Below are positions 46,725-58,496 of a stretch of DNA of 64,000 nucleotides, piece by piece. The translations under genes were made by a program, and so were the position numbers. A model generated the notes under the pieces. That model saw nothing but the letters and a program-made list of their open reading frames with translations, was not told the origin of the DNA and did not search any database. The first letter of the stretch is position 1; every line of letters begins with the position of its first letter. This stretch comes from Trigonopsis variabilis (lineage: Eukaryota > Ascomycota > Trigonopsidomycetes > Trigonopsidales > Trigonopsidaceae), in the NCBI GenBank assembly GCA_003707065.3, contig PPXM03000010.1, positions 248,001 through 312,000 on the forward strand, in the 5' to 3' direction.

Positions 46725-47381
46725 CTAATGAAGCTGACTCCTATCGAGTCTTTGAACAACAACGCAATAAATCACTAGTTGGTCAGTCAAGCAGATCCCT
46801 GGTAACGGTTGCAATGTCGCTGTGGAGTTGGGCTCTTCTCTTTGGAGAGGCACAATGAAAAGTACCTTGTTTCTTTATAAAGTGTCCCAAAAAGTCAAGC
46901 CTAAATTTGAGTTAAACTTGGAAAATGTGAGAGACAATGCTGCAAGTAGTTGATTGACATCAGTTTTTGATTAGGCGCCAAGTCATCGATTTGTATAGAG
47001 ATATAATGAGACAATTATACAGTAAGAGCTGGAAATGCAGGCGCATAAGCTGATTCTAGAAATGCCTAAAGGGGAAGCGAGGAAAGAACTGATCTCATGG
47101 GCTCGAACGGAGTTCAGCCATCACAAAAATGAAAGAGATGTCGTGAGTTACTGGAGCTGTCCAAGGTTAACATGAAAGAATAAGATTAAAGATTATCTAC
47201 GAGGAGGACGCAAACAACTAGAACAACTAAGTTCATATCTGTTCATGTCAGGAATGTAAATAGCGGAAAACAAAATATGCTATAACTGTTGTCAAAATCA
47301 ACTCACACGTGCGCCAAGAACCAGTACGACTGATGTTTCTTCTTCTGTAATCGTGTCTATTACATAGTCATGAATGTCCCA
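46725..47381. other. Intergenic between the 264-residue orphan and the GT8 gene
   Basis: About 660 bp without a supported gene. Both flanking genes lie on the reverse strand, so this is upstream of the orphan and 3' of the transferase. No RNA gene or repeat is seen. Confidence 0.55.
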
Positions 47382-48728
47382 TTAGACATCTTCTAGGGCT
47401 TCGTTATCAAGACTGGGACAGACTATCTGCCTCCGACGAGCGAAATCAGTATACAGGTCGTTCCAAATCCTTGCACTGTCACAGAAAACTTTCTCATCAA
47501 ACTCCGTTGCTGAGGAGTTGCATTCAGGAACGACGTCGAAGTAAGGATTGGCTTTCCAAGGTTTGGGAATAGGCCAGTCAGAGAAATGGAAGTATTTTCC
47601 ATTTGTGAATACTCTGATAGGGTTCCAATCTCTCCAGTAAGGGATTCCTTGAGTATTCTCGTCCCATTCCGGTCTTTCAAACAGCATGGCAGGAAGCTGA
47701 TCTGCAGGGCAAAGAAAGGGAAGGTGACTATCAATATCTTTGTTTCGGAACTCGCCGGTAAGGATGTCATAAATCTCGTGAGGTAAAACAAAACATGTCT
47801 GATACCACTGAGGTGACCCATCAACTTGGACCATCTTGACGCAGTCGTCGATTCTGAAAAGCTTGTTGACAAGATCCATATCAAACTCATCTTTATGCTT
47901 ATGTCTCACCAAGTACATGAGCTTCTCGAACACGTCTTGTGATGGTTTCAATACCATCAATTGATTAGACCAAACGAACCCGCGCCTGAACTTTGCAATG
48001 TCTGGATCCCCTCCTGCCCCAGTCAACAAACTCCATATCGACGAGTGAATTTCTTCATCTCGTTTCACGTATTTAGACATCCCCAGCCAAATAGCGCGAG
48101 GCATAGCGATCAGCGCAGGAGGAAGTGTGAATAATTCATCTAGGCTTCCTGAAATCGTTGCGTCCGAGTCGAAATAAATCAGCCGTTCATAGTCGGTCTG
48201 GTTGAAAACTAGCAATTTGGTCGTACTTTTAGACCAAGTTGGGTCACTGATTTCATCCTCGAGCACGTCGATAGGTCTAAGAATGACATTATATAGATCT
48301 CGGCATCGCTTAAGAATCTCAGACACATGGCCAGGGGCATCCAGGGACCATCTTCTGTCATAAAGAAGAATCTTGGAAGCTTTGGTATCAAAAGAATCTA
48401 GCCTTTCAAACACCATTGCGGCATTGCACAGATATTCCACGTCCGTAGCATACTGAATATATCCAAACTTGCTCCAGTCAATAGATTCTTCTTTAAGTGC
48501 ATTCTCGTAGTCCCTTAAAATTTCCGTTTCTGTGAGCACTGGATACACGGCGTACGGTCGCGATCCCGTTTGCTCCTTGTCGTCCAGCTGCAAACTTGGG
48601 TCCACAGTCTGAGCCCATTCGTGATAATTCGGCCTCTTATGTCTGCTCCCAAGACTGCTAAATAGAATTATCGTTAAAGATAATATCGTACCCGCCAATA
48701 ACACGGAACGTCGCCGTAAAAAAATCAT
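47382..48728 (-). CDS. GT8-family glycosyltransferase, Gnt1-like (Golgi type II)
   Basis: Gnt1-type enzymes add alpha-GlcNAc to outer chains of glycoproteins in the Golgi. The 448-residue single-exon product has a short cytosolic tail, then a membrane anchor at residues ~7-26 (RSVLLAGTILSLTIILFSSL), as expected of a type II enzyme. The catalytic domain has YLCNAAMVFERL and ASKILLYDRRW. The nucleotide-sugar/Mn motif LIYFDSDATISGSLDELF (DSD) is near residue 187, followed by MPRAIWLG. Later GNT1-family features include YFHFSDWPIPKPW. The fold assignment is good. The exact donor sugar and acceptor are inferred from family and not from sequence. Confidence 0.85.
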   Translation of the reverse strand: MIFLRRRSVLLAGTILSLTIILFSSLGSRHKRPNYHEWAQTVDPSLQLDDKEQTGSRPYAVYPVLTETEILRDYENALKEESIDWSKFGYIQYATDVEYLCNAAMVFERLDSFDTKASKILLYDRRWSLDAPGHVSEILKRCRDLYNVILRPIDVLEDEISDPTWSKSTTKLLVFNQTDYERLIYFDSDATISGSLDELFTLPPALIAMPRAIWLGMSKYVKRDEEIHSSIWSLLTGAGGDPDIAKFRRGFVWSNQLMVLKPSQDVFEKLMYLVRHKHKDEFDMDLVNKLFRIDDCVKMVQVDGSPQWYQTCFVLPHEIYDILTGEFRNKDIDSHLPFLCPADQLPAMLFERPEWDENTQGIPYWRDWNPIRVFTNGKYFHFSDWPIPKPWKANPYFDVVPECNSSATEFDEKVFCDSARIWNDLYTDFARRRQIVCPSLDNEALEDV

Positions 48729-49202
48729 ATCTCCTCGTTATCTTCAAGGCATCTTCCATCGTGCTACAATCGATTTATTAAGTGCTACATTGGGTACGCG
48801 TTTGTCCTCCTGACTACGCATTTCCGCGTCGATGTAAGCAATGTCGTCGCCTGCACTTTAACGATATAGGCTTCACCCTCGTAGCGTTCTCGACGGCGAA
48901 CTATCAACCCGCGTCTAGTGTACCCGTATAGTGGTGGCTATCTATAAACTCGCGATCGAGATTGGCGACGTAAAGTTTCTGTGCAGATACCCTTGCCGGA
49001 TTCGAATACTTATCTCAGGACGTCAGTAGATAGTAAATATAAGATAACATTAAAAAAAAAATTGGCTTGCATAGAATGAACAAAGCCTGAAAAGAAAGTA
49101 CATTCTGGCTCATCGATTATTATCACGGATCTAATTTCAGAACACTCTGTCGTCCAGTCCGCATATGTCTACCTTCTCTCCCACCGCTTTGGTTTGTCCT
49201 AT
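48729..49202. other. Intergenic, divergent promoter of GT8 gene and TAF8
   Basis: About 470 bp between divergent genes. It contains an A-run near 49054-49062. An ATG at 49165 is out of frame with TAF8 and would give a short upstream ORF. No other feature is recognised. Confidence 0.5.
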
Positions 49203-50078
49203 ATGGACGGACAATCAAACGTCCTCTTACGTCCGGTGGCCATAATCCTCGCTTCATTGCCGATTGGTCCCATCGATGACTCAGTTTTAACTTGTCTTTG
49301 CTTACTTGCAGAGACCCATTTCTCTCATCTTCTCAGCCGACTCCACGAAATCAGCCAAATACAACGACGAACCCGACAGCCAGCTTTATCCGACCTTAGC
49401 TTGCTCCTCTTTTACGAAGGTCTTTCGTTAAGTGAATTAACCCCAGAAATAGATCGGAGTAATCTTGTCGAACGATTTCCTTTAGGGTCAAATGAGACTG
49501 CTCGATCGGATGAGAGCGAGAAGGTCTTGTATCCGAAGAGTACCTTGCCTAGTCGCACGGTTTTCTTCGAAGAAAGAGAGCCTTCAACAATCTTAGCACC
49601 TCCTAATAAACGACCAAAGTATATTCCTCGCTGGCTTCCTCCTTTGCCGTCAAACCACACCTATATCCAAACTCCAGACTACCCGGAACGCATCACAGAG
49701 CCAAAAGCGGTTCGAGAGAAGCTTGTGGATGAATCTAATAGAGCCACAGCCGCTCTCAAATCGTTATCGGACTCTCTGGCTCGAGCTGGCCAAGAAGATG
49801 TGCGGCAGCAGCCTGGTCCTACACAAGAGACTGTGGAGGAATCGATGAGTTCAACTGATAAGCATACTTTTGATATTGTACAAAAAGCTCGCGAACTTTA
49901 TTCTAAGAAAGCAAAACCCCCTCATCCTAGGGCTCCTTCAAACCCCGACAGAGTCTTATATGAGCAACAGTACCAGGCTACTTTATATGAATTGCAGCCT
50001 TCAAAGCGAAAGAAGGATTTCGAAGAATTTGAACCTGCAAACTGGGAGGATAGGAGAGTGGAGCAAATCGGAAGTTGA
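49203..50078 (+). CDS. TAF8: Transcription initiation factor TFIID subunit Taf8
   Basis: Taf8 is a histone-fold subunit of TFIID that pairs with Taf10. From the Met at 49203 the product is 291 residues. The N-terminal histone fold is visible as LLRPVAIILASLPIG.. through HFSHLLSRLHEISQIQRRTR to LSDLSLLLFYEGL. The Taf8-specific C-terminal motif is IPRWLPPLPSNHTYIQTPDY, continuing PERITEPKAVREKLVDE at residues ~145-180. A helical linker and a basic region with DFEEFEPANWED finish the protein. The frame opens three codons earlier without a Met, so I chose 49203. An out-of-frame upstream ATG sits at 49165. The double signature makes the call secure. Confidence 0.92.
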   Translation: MDGQSNVLLRPVAIILASLPIGPIDDSVLTCLCLLAETHFSHLLSRLHEISQIQRRTRQPALSDLSLLLFYEGLSLSELTPEIDRSNLVERFPLGSNETARSDESEKVLYPKSTLPSRTVFFEEREPSTILAPPNKRPKYIPRWLPPLPSNHTYIQTPDYPERITEPKAVREKLVDESNRATAALKSLSDSLARAGQEDVRQQPGPTQETVEESMSSTDKHTFDIVQKARELYSKKAKPPHPRAPSNPDRVLYEQQYQATLYELQPSKRKKDFEEFEPANWEDRRVEQIGS

Positions 50079-50316
50079 GCACGAGCAGAGTCTGTTCCTG
50101 CCATATTGAATGCAAATTGTATATTAGTTTCTTGGCATTATCGTCATTCTCCTCGATCGGCGTACTCACTCTATACTTACTGTTTTTTTTTTCCATCTTA
50201 CCTAGCGTTCGATTCAATCCTCTTCCTTTTCGTCGAACTTCATATCTCCATGTGTCATTCAGCTCTATTAACGTATTCACATACCCATCAACCCATCATC
50301 GTTCCCGCGTCCTACC

Positions 50317-51162
50317 ATGCAATGGGATTTTCATTCCTCTGGCTCTCTGGCATCCCTCTTAGATACGTTAGCGGGCATTTAGGTACGATCTAACGTCAGT
50401 TACCTTAGTTCTCATCCTTCTCTGCCACCTCCACTCTGGCAAGTTCTCCCAGACCTAGGCAGAAAGACCCGTGTCAGGGCAGTTGAGATTACGGGAGCAT
50501 CTTGCTCCCATAAGACTCAGTTGTTGAAGGAGATTTGCTCATCTGTCTTGGATTCTAACCAGAAAGTGATTATTTATGATTTTAGTGGCTTTTTTCCTTG
50601 CCCTGGTCGGCCTGACTGCGTCTACATTGACCTTAGTGTTGGTCCCATCCCAGATAATGAATGGGCGGCGATGGAGTTGATCAGGAATATGACAGAAGAA
50701 ACAAGCCTTCTTGACAGACTAGCTGCAGAAAATGCCGATTGCGTTCTTGGAGCCATACTAGTCAATGATTTGCCTTTTTTCAACCAGAAAAGGTCCAAGT
50801 TGAGAGATTACTACTCTTATTCTCCTTGCGGAATGTCGTCTCCAAGTGCAAAAGGAATTGTGAACGCTTTCGAGCTTATTCTTAGTCAAGCCCCTCTATG
50901 TCTAATTGTGTGGTCAAGCACATGCCTTACGAAACACAGCTCTACGCTCCTCCAATCGATCTCTTATCCTCGTGTATGGATGGATTTTAAGCGTAGAATT
51001 CATCGACAATCTTGGCAACAAACCAGCGATAGTCTGAACAAGACTAGTCCTCTGTCATTAGAAAGTGAGGTCCAATCTGCGTCTGTGCATGGCTCCATCT
51101 ACTTTAACAGACGAGACAGGACGTCATTTTCGTCCACCTGGATCGCACAAACAAATCTCTAA
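50317..51162 (+). CDS. Divergent RecA/Rad51-paralogue-like protein (possible Xrcc2/Rlp1 type)
   Basis: Two exons (50317-50366, 50409-51162) joined by a 42-nt intron (GTTAGC donor, CTAAC, CTTAG acceptor) give 267 residues. The N-terminus reads FHSSGSLASLLDTSHPSL, like the approach to a RecA core. The segment VRAVEITGASCSHKTQLLKE looks like a degenerate Walker A: the usual GKT is HKT. A Walker B Asp is not evident in LILSQAPLCLIVWSST. A late patch, RVWMDFKRRIHRQSWQQ, then GSIYFNRRDRTSF, resembles the end of XRCC2-like proteins. Family placement is tentative and I have no alignment. It converges with SPO14, stops 40 bp apart. If correct it acts in recombinational repair. Confidence 0.4.
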
Positions 51163-51202
51163 ATTAAATATACAATCTTTTGTTCTCGCTATTGTCTTGT
51201 CA

Positions 51203-54200
51203 TCAGTCATAGATCTCTATTGGAGGGAGTCTATCCATGTTAAAGAACCAATTACCGTTCTGTTCCTCGTGCAAAAGCCAATCGGTCGGAAATATAACCA
51301 GATGTCCATTTAAACTTTCAAGAAGCTGCTCCGCTTCCTCAACATCCATATCTTCGTTAGCAAGATTACTAATCGCAACTGAATTATGCATTCTTAATCC
51401 CCGATAAGACTGATTCATTATATTTCTCCGGCGTCGGCCACAGGGAGAGGAATCGCTATTAGGCTTCCCATTTCCAAGTAATCGAGGATCTCTGTCCAAG
51501 TATGATGCGTTTGATGGCACCGCCATTATGGGACATGACTCGACCTTCCCGTCTGCCAATGCCGACCCATTCATCTTGGCCCCTTCGATAACACCGTGGT
51601 CGTTCGTCAGTCCTTCTTCCTTCAGTCCTTCTTTTTCTGTCAATCTGTCTTGCAAATTGGCTTTATCCGGCCCTGCGTCATTTTTCTCATTCAAATTTGC
51701 ATTATTATCTTGGCTGTGGTCATGATTCTGTCTTCCATTGACCTTATCCGCTCGCTCTATCTGTTTCTCGTAAAACCTTGCAGATCCTCGAACAAACTTC
51801 TTGTAATCATTCCAATTCTGAATTTCATTATCAGGCTGACACTTGAATACTCGGCGGTAAATCTTTGTATTTCGGATCGCTGCTTTAAGCCAGATATCAA
51901 GATAGAAATCGTCATCTAAAGGATCTTTGAACGCAAAAGGATCAATCAAGATCGGATCCTCATCCTCCTCACCGTCGAATTTCGGAAATCGCTGCCCGTG
52001 GGAATGAGCCCTAGACTGGCTAATGCCTCTACTGCGACTTTCATCTCGTTCTCCTCCCTGCCGTTCATTCAAAATCCGGAAATACTCCCGCCTTCTAATG
52101 CTTTCGACTTGAGCAGTGCGTAGAAGAGTATCATTAGAAAGAACCATGTCCTCTTTGGAAATATCGATCCGGCTGTGCTCCGCAACCTTCTCTAATTGAG
52201 CCTTTTTTGGATCTATCTTCCGTTCCTTCATTTTATCTTTCAGTTCCTTCCAATGGTCGACGCCTTCTCCTGCGACGTCTTCAGCATGTCGAGCATTACC
52301 TTGGATTCTCGAATCGGTGCTAATGGCCTTTTCATCCCTCAGCCCAATATTCTGAATGCCTGCTAGATAGTTGAAGGAATGAAACGTTTGGGATAGAAAA
52401 GCCTCTGTAACTTGCTCGCCATCTAATGGCTTTTGCTCAGATTCGGTGAGAGCATCGGTAGGCAGCCGAAGTAGATGTTCTGTTTTGGTGATCACATCGT
52501 CGAGAACATCAATGTTGATTCCTAAATGCTCTCGGAATAGCCTCATCCTCAATGTGTGGGCAAATCGTCCAACCATATATCGCTCACCGCCCATTTTTGA
52601 TTCTATCATATAGGTATCGCGTATTATAGCAGCGACCTCACTATCTCGATTTCCTCGCATTGACCTCTCGTTGATGTTGGCCGAGCCGATGATTGCGGTG
52701 CGATCATCAGCAATAAGACATTTTGCATGGATATAAAGTTGCTCGGTTGACAGCAGCTTGTTTGGTCCCAAGCGACCCCATTGGCGAAGAGAGAAAAATT
52801 GAATATAGTCGTCAGGATTGATTCCAGCCAAAACCAACTTTCCAAATATACTATTCTCTCCCCGACAGATGCTCCTGTACTGACATTGCATGATCAGACG
52901 CACACTTGTAGCATCTTGTCGGTCGACTTCAGACTCGAAACCAGGCATCAATGGAATTGTTATCACAGCACGCCAATTTTCGTCATTCTCATAAGCTTGG
53001 ATTATTCTGTTCACTAAGGCCTCGCCAATTTTATTCTGGATAACGGTTCCTTCCAATTCGGTCGAAGTGACAAAAAACTGGTTTTCAATATAGACAAAGT
53101 GCTCTGACTGCTCAATGGCCCTAACATAGGCATTCTGAATACTCTTTTCATAATTTTCTCCATGTAACCCAGTCGACCAACCACAAGCAGACCGCAATAG
53201 TTGCACTTCACAAGTTCCTTTGTAATCTAAAGCTTCCAATTCCTCCGGAGTAAACTCAGGAGGAGGCAGAAGCAAAGGGGTGTGTCGACTAGGACGTTTT
53301 TGTCGAATAAGATAGTTCCATCGCTGTACAAAATGTCTCGCAAGATCTCGAGCGGGCTGTCCGATGATCTGCATATGGATGTCATGCCATGGCATCCTCG
53401 GAATCCTGGATCGATCGTACATGTCCTCATAAGGTCGGTCGAGACTATAAAAGTCTTTGACTCGTGGGTTTGAGTAGTCTTTTCCAGGCCATATTTGAGT
53501 TGGTTCGTGGCTTATTATTGATTCCAAAGTATGGTCGAATCCTGTAGGCTTATCATCGTCAAGATGATGTTCAAAGGTATCATAGCGTCCGAAGCATAAA
53601 TCTATTCCACCAAGAAAGCAGACAGAGTGGTCAACAATGCATATTTTTTCATGATGAGCCCAGAAAAATGTCTTCTGAATTAATTGGTTCGGAGAACGAA
53701 CAATGTAGATATTAGGGCTCAGATCCAAAAAGGAATGCTTCGTCCATTGTGAGTCAATAGGAATTGTTGATCCTACATTCCTATAGACTACTATGAAAAT
53801 CTTGACACCCTCGTTCGCTTTACGTTTCAGCAGCCGGTCAATTCGCCACTGTTGATTGCCATTTGCTGGCCTCCGAAGGTACTAGGAAGTTATTAGTCAC
53901 ACAGAAAATGATAATGGCGTACCAGTTCCGGGCTTAGCCACCAATCGTGGATATAAATCACATCCCTAGCCATATCCAAGGCAATACTGAGATTCCAAAA
54001 ATAATCTCTCTTTAAAGTCAGCAATTGTTTCAAATCGGTCTGTAAACTTACAGCATCGACAAACCATTGACACTTGACATTCTGTCGAATCGGTGCAAAA
54101 CTGTCGAATCGGTGCACCTTGGACCAGATTGTATTTTCCTTCATTAGATTGGTGCTTTCTACCCACTGAGTCAAGGCACGATCAGATCCAGATAGAAGAT

Positions 54201-55917
54201 GAAGCTTTCGTTCTTTATTTTCAATATAGAAACCGATTTTGAATTTATTGCTGGACGTGTTGGCATTGGTGTCAACATGAGAACGAACATTAAAAGAGGC
54301 ATCAACAAGAAATACTTCTTGTAATGTAAGGTCTGCACTCGAGTTCACACATGCCAGATATGAATGTCGCACGACAAACCATTTCGAAGTATGCCGAACC
54401 CACATCTGTTGAAGATCTCCAGGTTTGATGTGACCAACTCGCCATCCACTAGCTGCTGCACTAGAATTCAAAATTAGGCTGCCTTCTTTGCCTTTATAAC
54501 TCCTCTCACCAGCCAGCATTAAACTAAGATAAGAAATCTCAAGAAAACGGCATAAAATATTCGCTTCTGGTCGCAATAAAAGCCGCCTGCTGACTTCGTA
54601 GAGGTACTGTTCCAGCAATACGCATTGCTTTTCAGTGAACTGGATGTTAATTCTCGCTTCTTCGTCAGATCTGTCAAGAGCGTGATGGCTCATTAAAGCC
54701 CTTCTGTTCCGAAAAGGTTGGAGTGATTGTGCTATTCCGCCGGGTCGAGCAGAATCACCTTCATCGTCAAATGGGATAATTGACGACTCCGGATCTCTAA
54801 AGGAACGCATATATGGTAAAGTGGCCTTTGGGAATCTTGGCAGCTTGAACTTCTTGGTGGCTCGAATCTCGGCAACTTTGAAGCGAGAGTGAAGATTAGC
54901 AAAATCTCTAAAATCACGCACGATTACACTCCTTAGTCCGGTCATGCCGTCTCCGTATTCCGTCACAACTTGAAGACGAACAAAGCGTTCATGAGGATCG
55001 TCGATATTCAGCGAAATTATATGGAATTTTAAATGTTCCAACAAAATAGGCAATCGCTTCATTCCTCGCTCATTGAATACTGTAGTCCGGATATGAGTAC
55101 CAACCATCAACACTGCTGGAACAGCTACGCCAAATTGACGTGCCAGGTCCCCCGCAGTCGATGCGCCAAATACTTGTTTCTTTTTCACTTTGCGTTTATT
55201 TCTAGAAATGAGACGTAAGTTTTGTTTAATATCCTGCCATTTAGAGTGCATATAAGATGAAGACGGACGATGTTTTCCATATCCTTGACCAACACCAGTA
55301 GTGAAGTTTCGACGAAAGCGAGGCCGTGGTGGATTTTGGTCTTCACGCCTGTCAGCACTTTGAGCCCTTTCTATATTCAGTCCTTCATTGTCCTCTCCAT
55401 GAGGCCGTTCTTTTTCAACACCAGTCTCACCATTCTCCTGACTGATAACGGAAATATCAGAATGATCTCGCAGATGCTTCCCTGTAAGAGCCGTTTGAGA
55501 GTATATATCCGCGGATGATAGCGATCTAGGTATTATGTGGTTTTTGACTCTTGGAGGTGATAAAGAGCTTACTGATTCGGAGGGCACTTCAATTGAATGA
55601 AGACTCTCTTGAACAATCGGCTGAGGCAAGCTTGAACGTCTAGTTTCTTCTTCTTCAGGAGCTGTTGAGTGACGCGACAGTCGATCTAATTCGTCAGGAG
55701 GTAATTTAAGCACAGTTTTTCCGTAGATATCCTCTTGTTCTTCGCGAGACAATGACCGAGTCTCATTTTTTTCTGGCTGATCACTCGAGGAGGATAAGGT
55801 CCGACCTAATTTAGACATGAATTCTCGAAGTTTAGTCCCCGATGCCTCTTCATCGGTCTCTTTTGGTTCATCTGGTTGCTCTTCCAATTCATTTGTCACC
55901 AGTTTCTCTTCATTCAT
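51203..55917 (-). CDS. SPO14: Phospholipase D (Spo14/Pld1) with PX and PH domains
   Basis: This enzyme cleaves phosphatidylcholine to phosphatidic acid and choline, acting in sporulation membrane growth and secretion. Two exons (53923-55917, 51203-53881) with a 41-nt intron give 1557 residues. A Ser/Glu-rich N-terminus leads to a PX region (RSVIVRDFRDFANLHSRF..KLPRFPKATL) and a PH region (RHTSKWFVVRHSYLACVN). The two catalytic HKD motifs are HHEKICIVDHS near residue 737 and HAKCLIADDRTAIIGSANIN near 1049. The C-terminus MDRLPPIEIYD is conserved in the family. The frame extends to 55953 without a Met and next to an acceptor-like TTACAG, so an extra 5' exon is possible. Its regulator Srf1 is encoded at about 13 kb. 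Confidence 0.95.
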
Positions 55918-56674
55918 TCTGATTGACCGTCTGTCAAACTTATCGACACGCACAACTGTAAGTTTTTCCTGTGTTTCTAGGCCAATTTTTAGACTGGTAT
56001 CAACATAAATTCTTGGTACACAGTTAGTGAAGAGTCAAGCTGACTCTGGATCGGACGTCTGTTTTGGAGAGGCAGAGTTGGGAGTTTTAATCGATCACCG
56101 CGCTGCATCCCCCCGGCGGACGATCGAAAAACAGACTAACAAAGACTTGCTCCATAGGATATATCGGTTCATCTCTTACAAAAATCATACATATAAACGC
56201 CAATTTGTCGTGAATAGGGTAGTTGTGGTCCGGTCCGTACACCTTTTAATCGAGATAAATCAACCCCCGACTCGGCAATATTTATATTCAGAAAACGTGC
56301 ACATTTCTGCAGATGATATATTTTTGTTTGTTTATAGGCTTTTTCCTTGTAGTGGATATTTCTTGTATTTAGTGATTTCAATCGCATATATTTACTATAT
56401 ATATCAAAACTTGGAAGAAAAACTTACTCCAGCCGTAAACAGACACCAATATGAGACATGTGTGGAACAGAAACTTCTTCTTGTATTACTACTAGTCTTT
56501 AATGATAGATTTCAGGAAAAACAACAGTGATCAATGAAACTGGCTTGTTACAAATTGCTCTTAATCACAATCTAACCTGTTCGGATGAACAGTCCGGCAT
56601 TATTGCTCTGATTCATCGACTTGAAAAAGCCTAGAGACTAATCATTTTGGCGGTCGCAGAAACATCGACAAGAA
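55918..56674. other. Intergenic, upstream of SPO14
   Basis: About 750 bp holding the SPO14 promoter and the 3' end of the thiouridylase gene. A 167-codon forward frame (56027-56530) is AT-rich, rich in Tyr/Ile/Leu, and has no domain. I see no RNA gene. Confidence 0.5.
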
Positions 56675-58415
56675 TCAAAAAGGATTCAGAAGGAGAAATT
56701 GATCTGAGAGATCGGTGTTGAATGCTTTCTTAAATTCATGTTCATATCTTGGTGTTTCGGAAACTTGTGTGCGGTCTGAAATGATTCCGCCGCCAACGAC
56801 TTGGGGACCTGAATAGACAGCAAAGTTCTGGCCAGGAGGAACGGAAAATATAGGTTCAATGAAATGGAATCGAAGAAATGACTTATTGTCTCTATGAATA
56901 GTCAATTTGTTGACACTAATGGGCTTCTGCAGACTTCTAACCCGACAGGATAAGACTCCGACTGGCAGATGGTACGAGGAAAAACCATCTTTATGCGTCA
57001 CATAAATGCTTTTATTCAGAATAGAATCGAAAACCGAATGGTCGAAGCATGACCAGTCTTGGCATTCCAAGCCAGACGAGTACAGCGCGATATTATCGCG
57101 ACCTCGGCAAATGATCAACTGATTCTTCTCTATATCCTTATCGCATACATACCACACACCTGAAGAGTCTGGATCCCCTTGAGGCATCACGACCCCGCTC
57201 TTTTGGCCGATGGTTGCGTGCCATAAACCTTTATGAGTGCCCACCTTTTTACCATCAGTAGTAATGATTTCTCCAGGAAAAGGGGCTATATATTCATCGA
57301 GGAAATCCTTAAATTTCTTAAAGACAGGAGAAACGAAGCACAGCCCCTGAGAGTCTGCCTTCAAAGCAGTCGGAATGCCCAGTTCCTTGGCAATTCGCCT
57401 GACGTGGGCTTTCTTATAACAGCCAAGGGGAAAATGGGCATTTCTCAAAGAGACCTGGTTGACAGTTGATAAATAGAATGATTGATCCTTCTTGGGATCA
57501 ATACCTTGAAGCAGTTGTACATTATCTCTTTCATCAAGCATGGCTCTGGCATAATGACCTATTCTGTCAGAATTATTAAATCTCCACACTACCTGTGACT
57601 ATCCACCATTTTCTTCCATCTTCCCTATCAATCATTTGCTCAAGCCGGTCCAGCAAACGACCAAATTTTACTTGTCGGTTACATGAGACATCAGGGTTAG
57701 GCGTATAACCTTGTGAGTATGAATCAATCATCGGCTGAAAAATATCATTCCAATAATCTTTTTCTAGATTGATCCGTAATACTGGTATATCGAGATACTG
57801 ACACACCTTCTGGACATCTGCCCAATCTCTTTCAACACAATCTGAACCATTCCTTGCTCCATCAACACCATTGACAGTTTGAATGTCTCGCTTATAATTA
57901 GACTCTGGACTTTGTCTGTCAGTTATCAGACTGATCCCTGTCTCCGACTCGAAAGTTTCCTCCATACTTCCCTCCAATAGTAAGTTTCTCTTTTTGAACC
58001 TTAGCGGACGTTTATAACGATCTCTATCCATGGTATTAAAGGTATCTCGAAGACTGAAACGATCATTATGAGGATCATTCCAATTAGCCATGTAGACTCC
58101 AGTGACATCTCGAAACCTCTTCGCCATCATGGCTGCGACTACTGAAGAGTCCACTCCAGATGACATGGCAACTATGATCTTATCGTTTGGTGAGGGAGCA
58201 TTCTCCCTATAGTTTGATGTCTCTTCATATTCCGGTCTAAAACTATAGTTTGCCAATAGCTTCTGGCCCTGACCCACGGGTATACTGATAGGTCGTGTCT
58301 GGTGTGTCCTTATTTTAAACCTTAGACTCCATCGCACCATTCCCCGGATGTCCATAAATGTAGCACCTTTTTTTTTTTCGCTAATTCGGAGTTTCTCTAT
58401 TGTGATACGTAACAT
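56675..58415 (-). CDS. SLM3: Mitochondrial tRNA-specific 2-thiouridylase (MnmA/Slm3/Mtu1)
   Basis: The enzyme adds the 2-thio group to the wobble uridine of mitochondrial Lys, Glu and Gln tRNAs. Two exons (57593-58415, 56675-57558) with a 34-nt intron give 568 residues. The PP-loop is AMSSGVDSSVVAAMM. The first catalytic Cys is in NPDVSCNRQVKFG and the persulfide Cys in SQGLCFVSP. Both sides of the intron rejoin as WWIVTGHYARAM. The first ~80 residues are Arg/Lys-rich and fit a mitochondrial presequence. A second Met (MDIRGMVRW, 58355) is a good alternative start. An insertion of about 80 residues lies between NWNDPH and DWADVQ. The start is 81 bp from divergent ALG13. Confidence 0.93.
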
Positions 58416-58496
58416 GAACGTAACGTAACTATTGAGCGATACAAGAAAACGCGTCGAACTTATAACTCATTCCAAATACCTCACTCTGTACCCTTT

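Noticed and set aside
56027-56530. 167-codon forward frame upstream of SPO14
   Set aside because: AT-rich translation with no domain or splice partner. It fits chance opening in promoter DNA.
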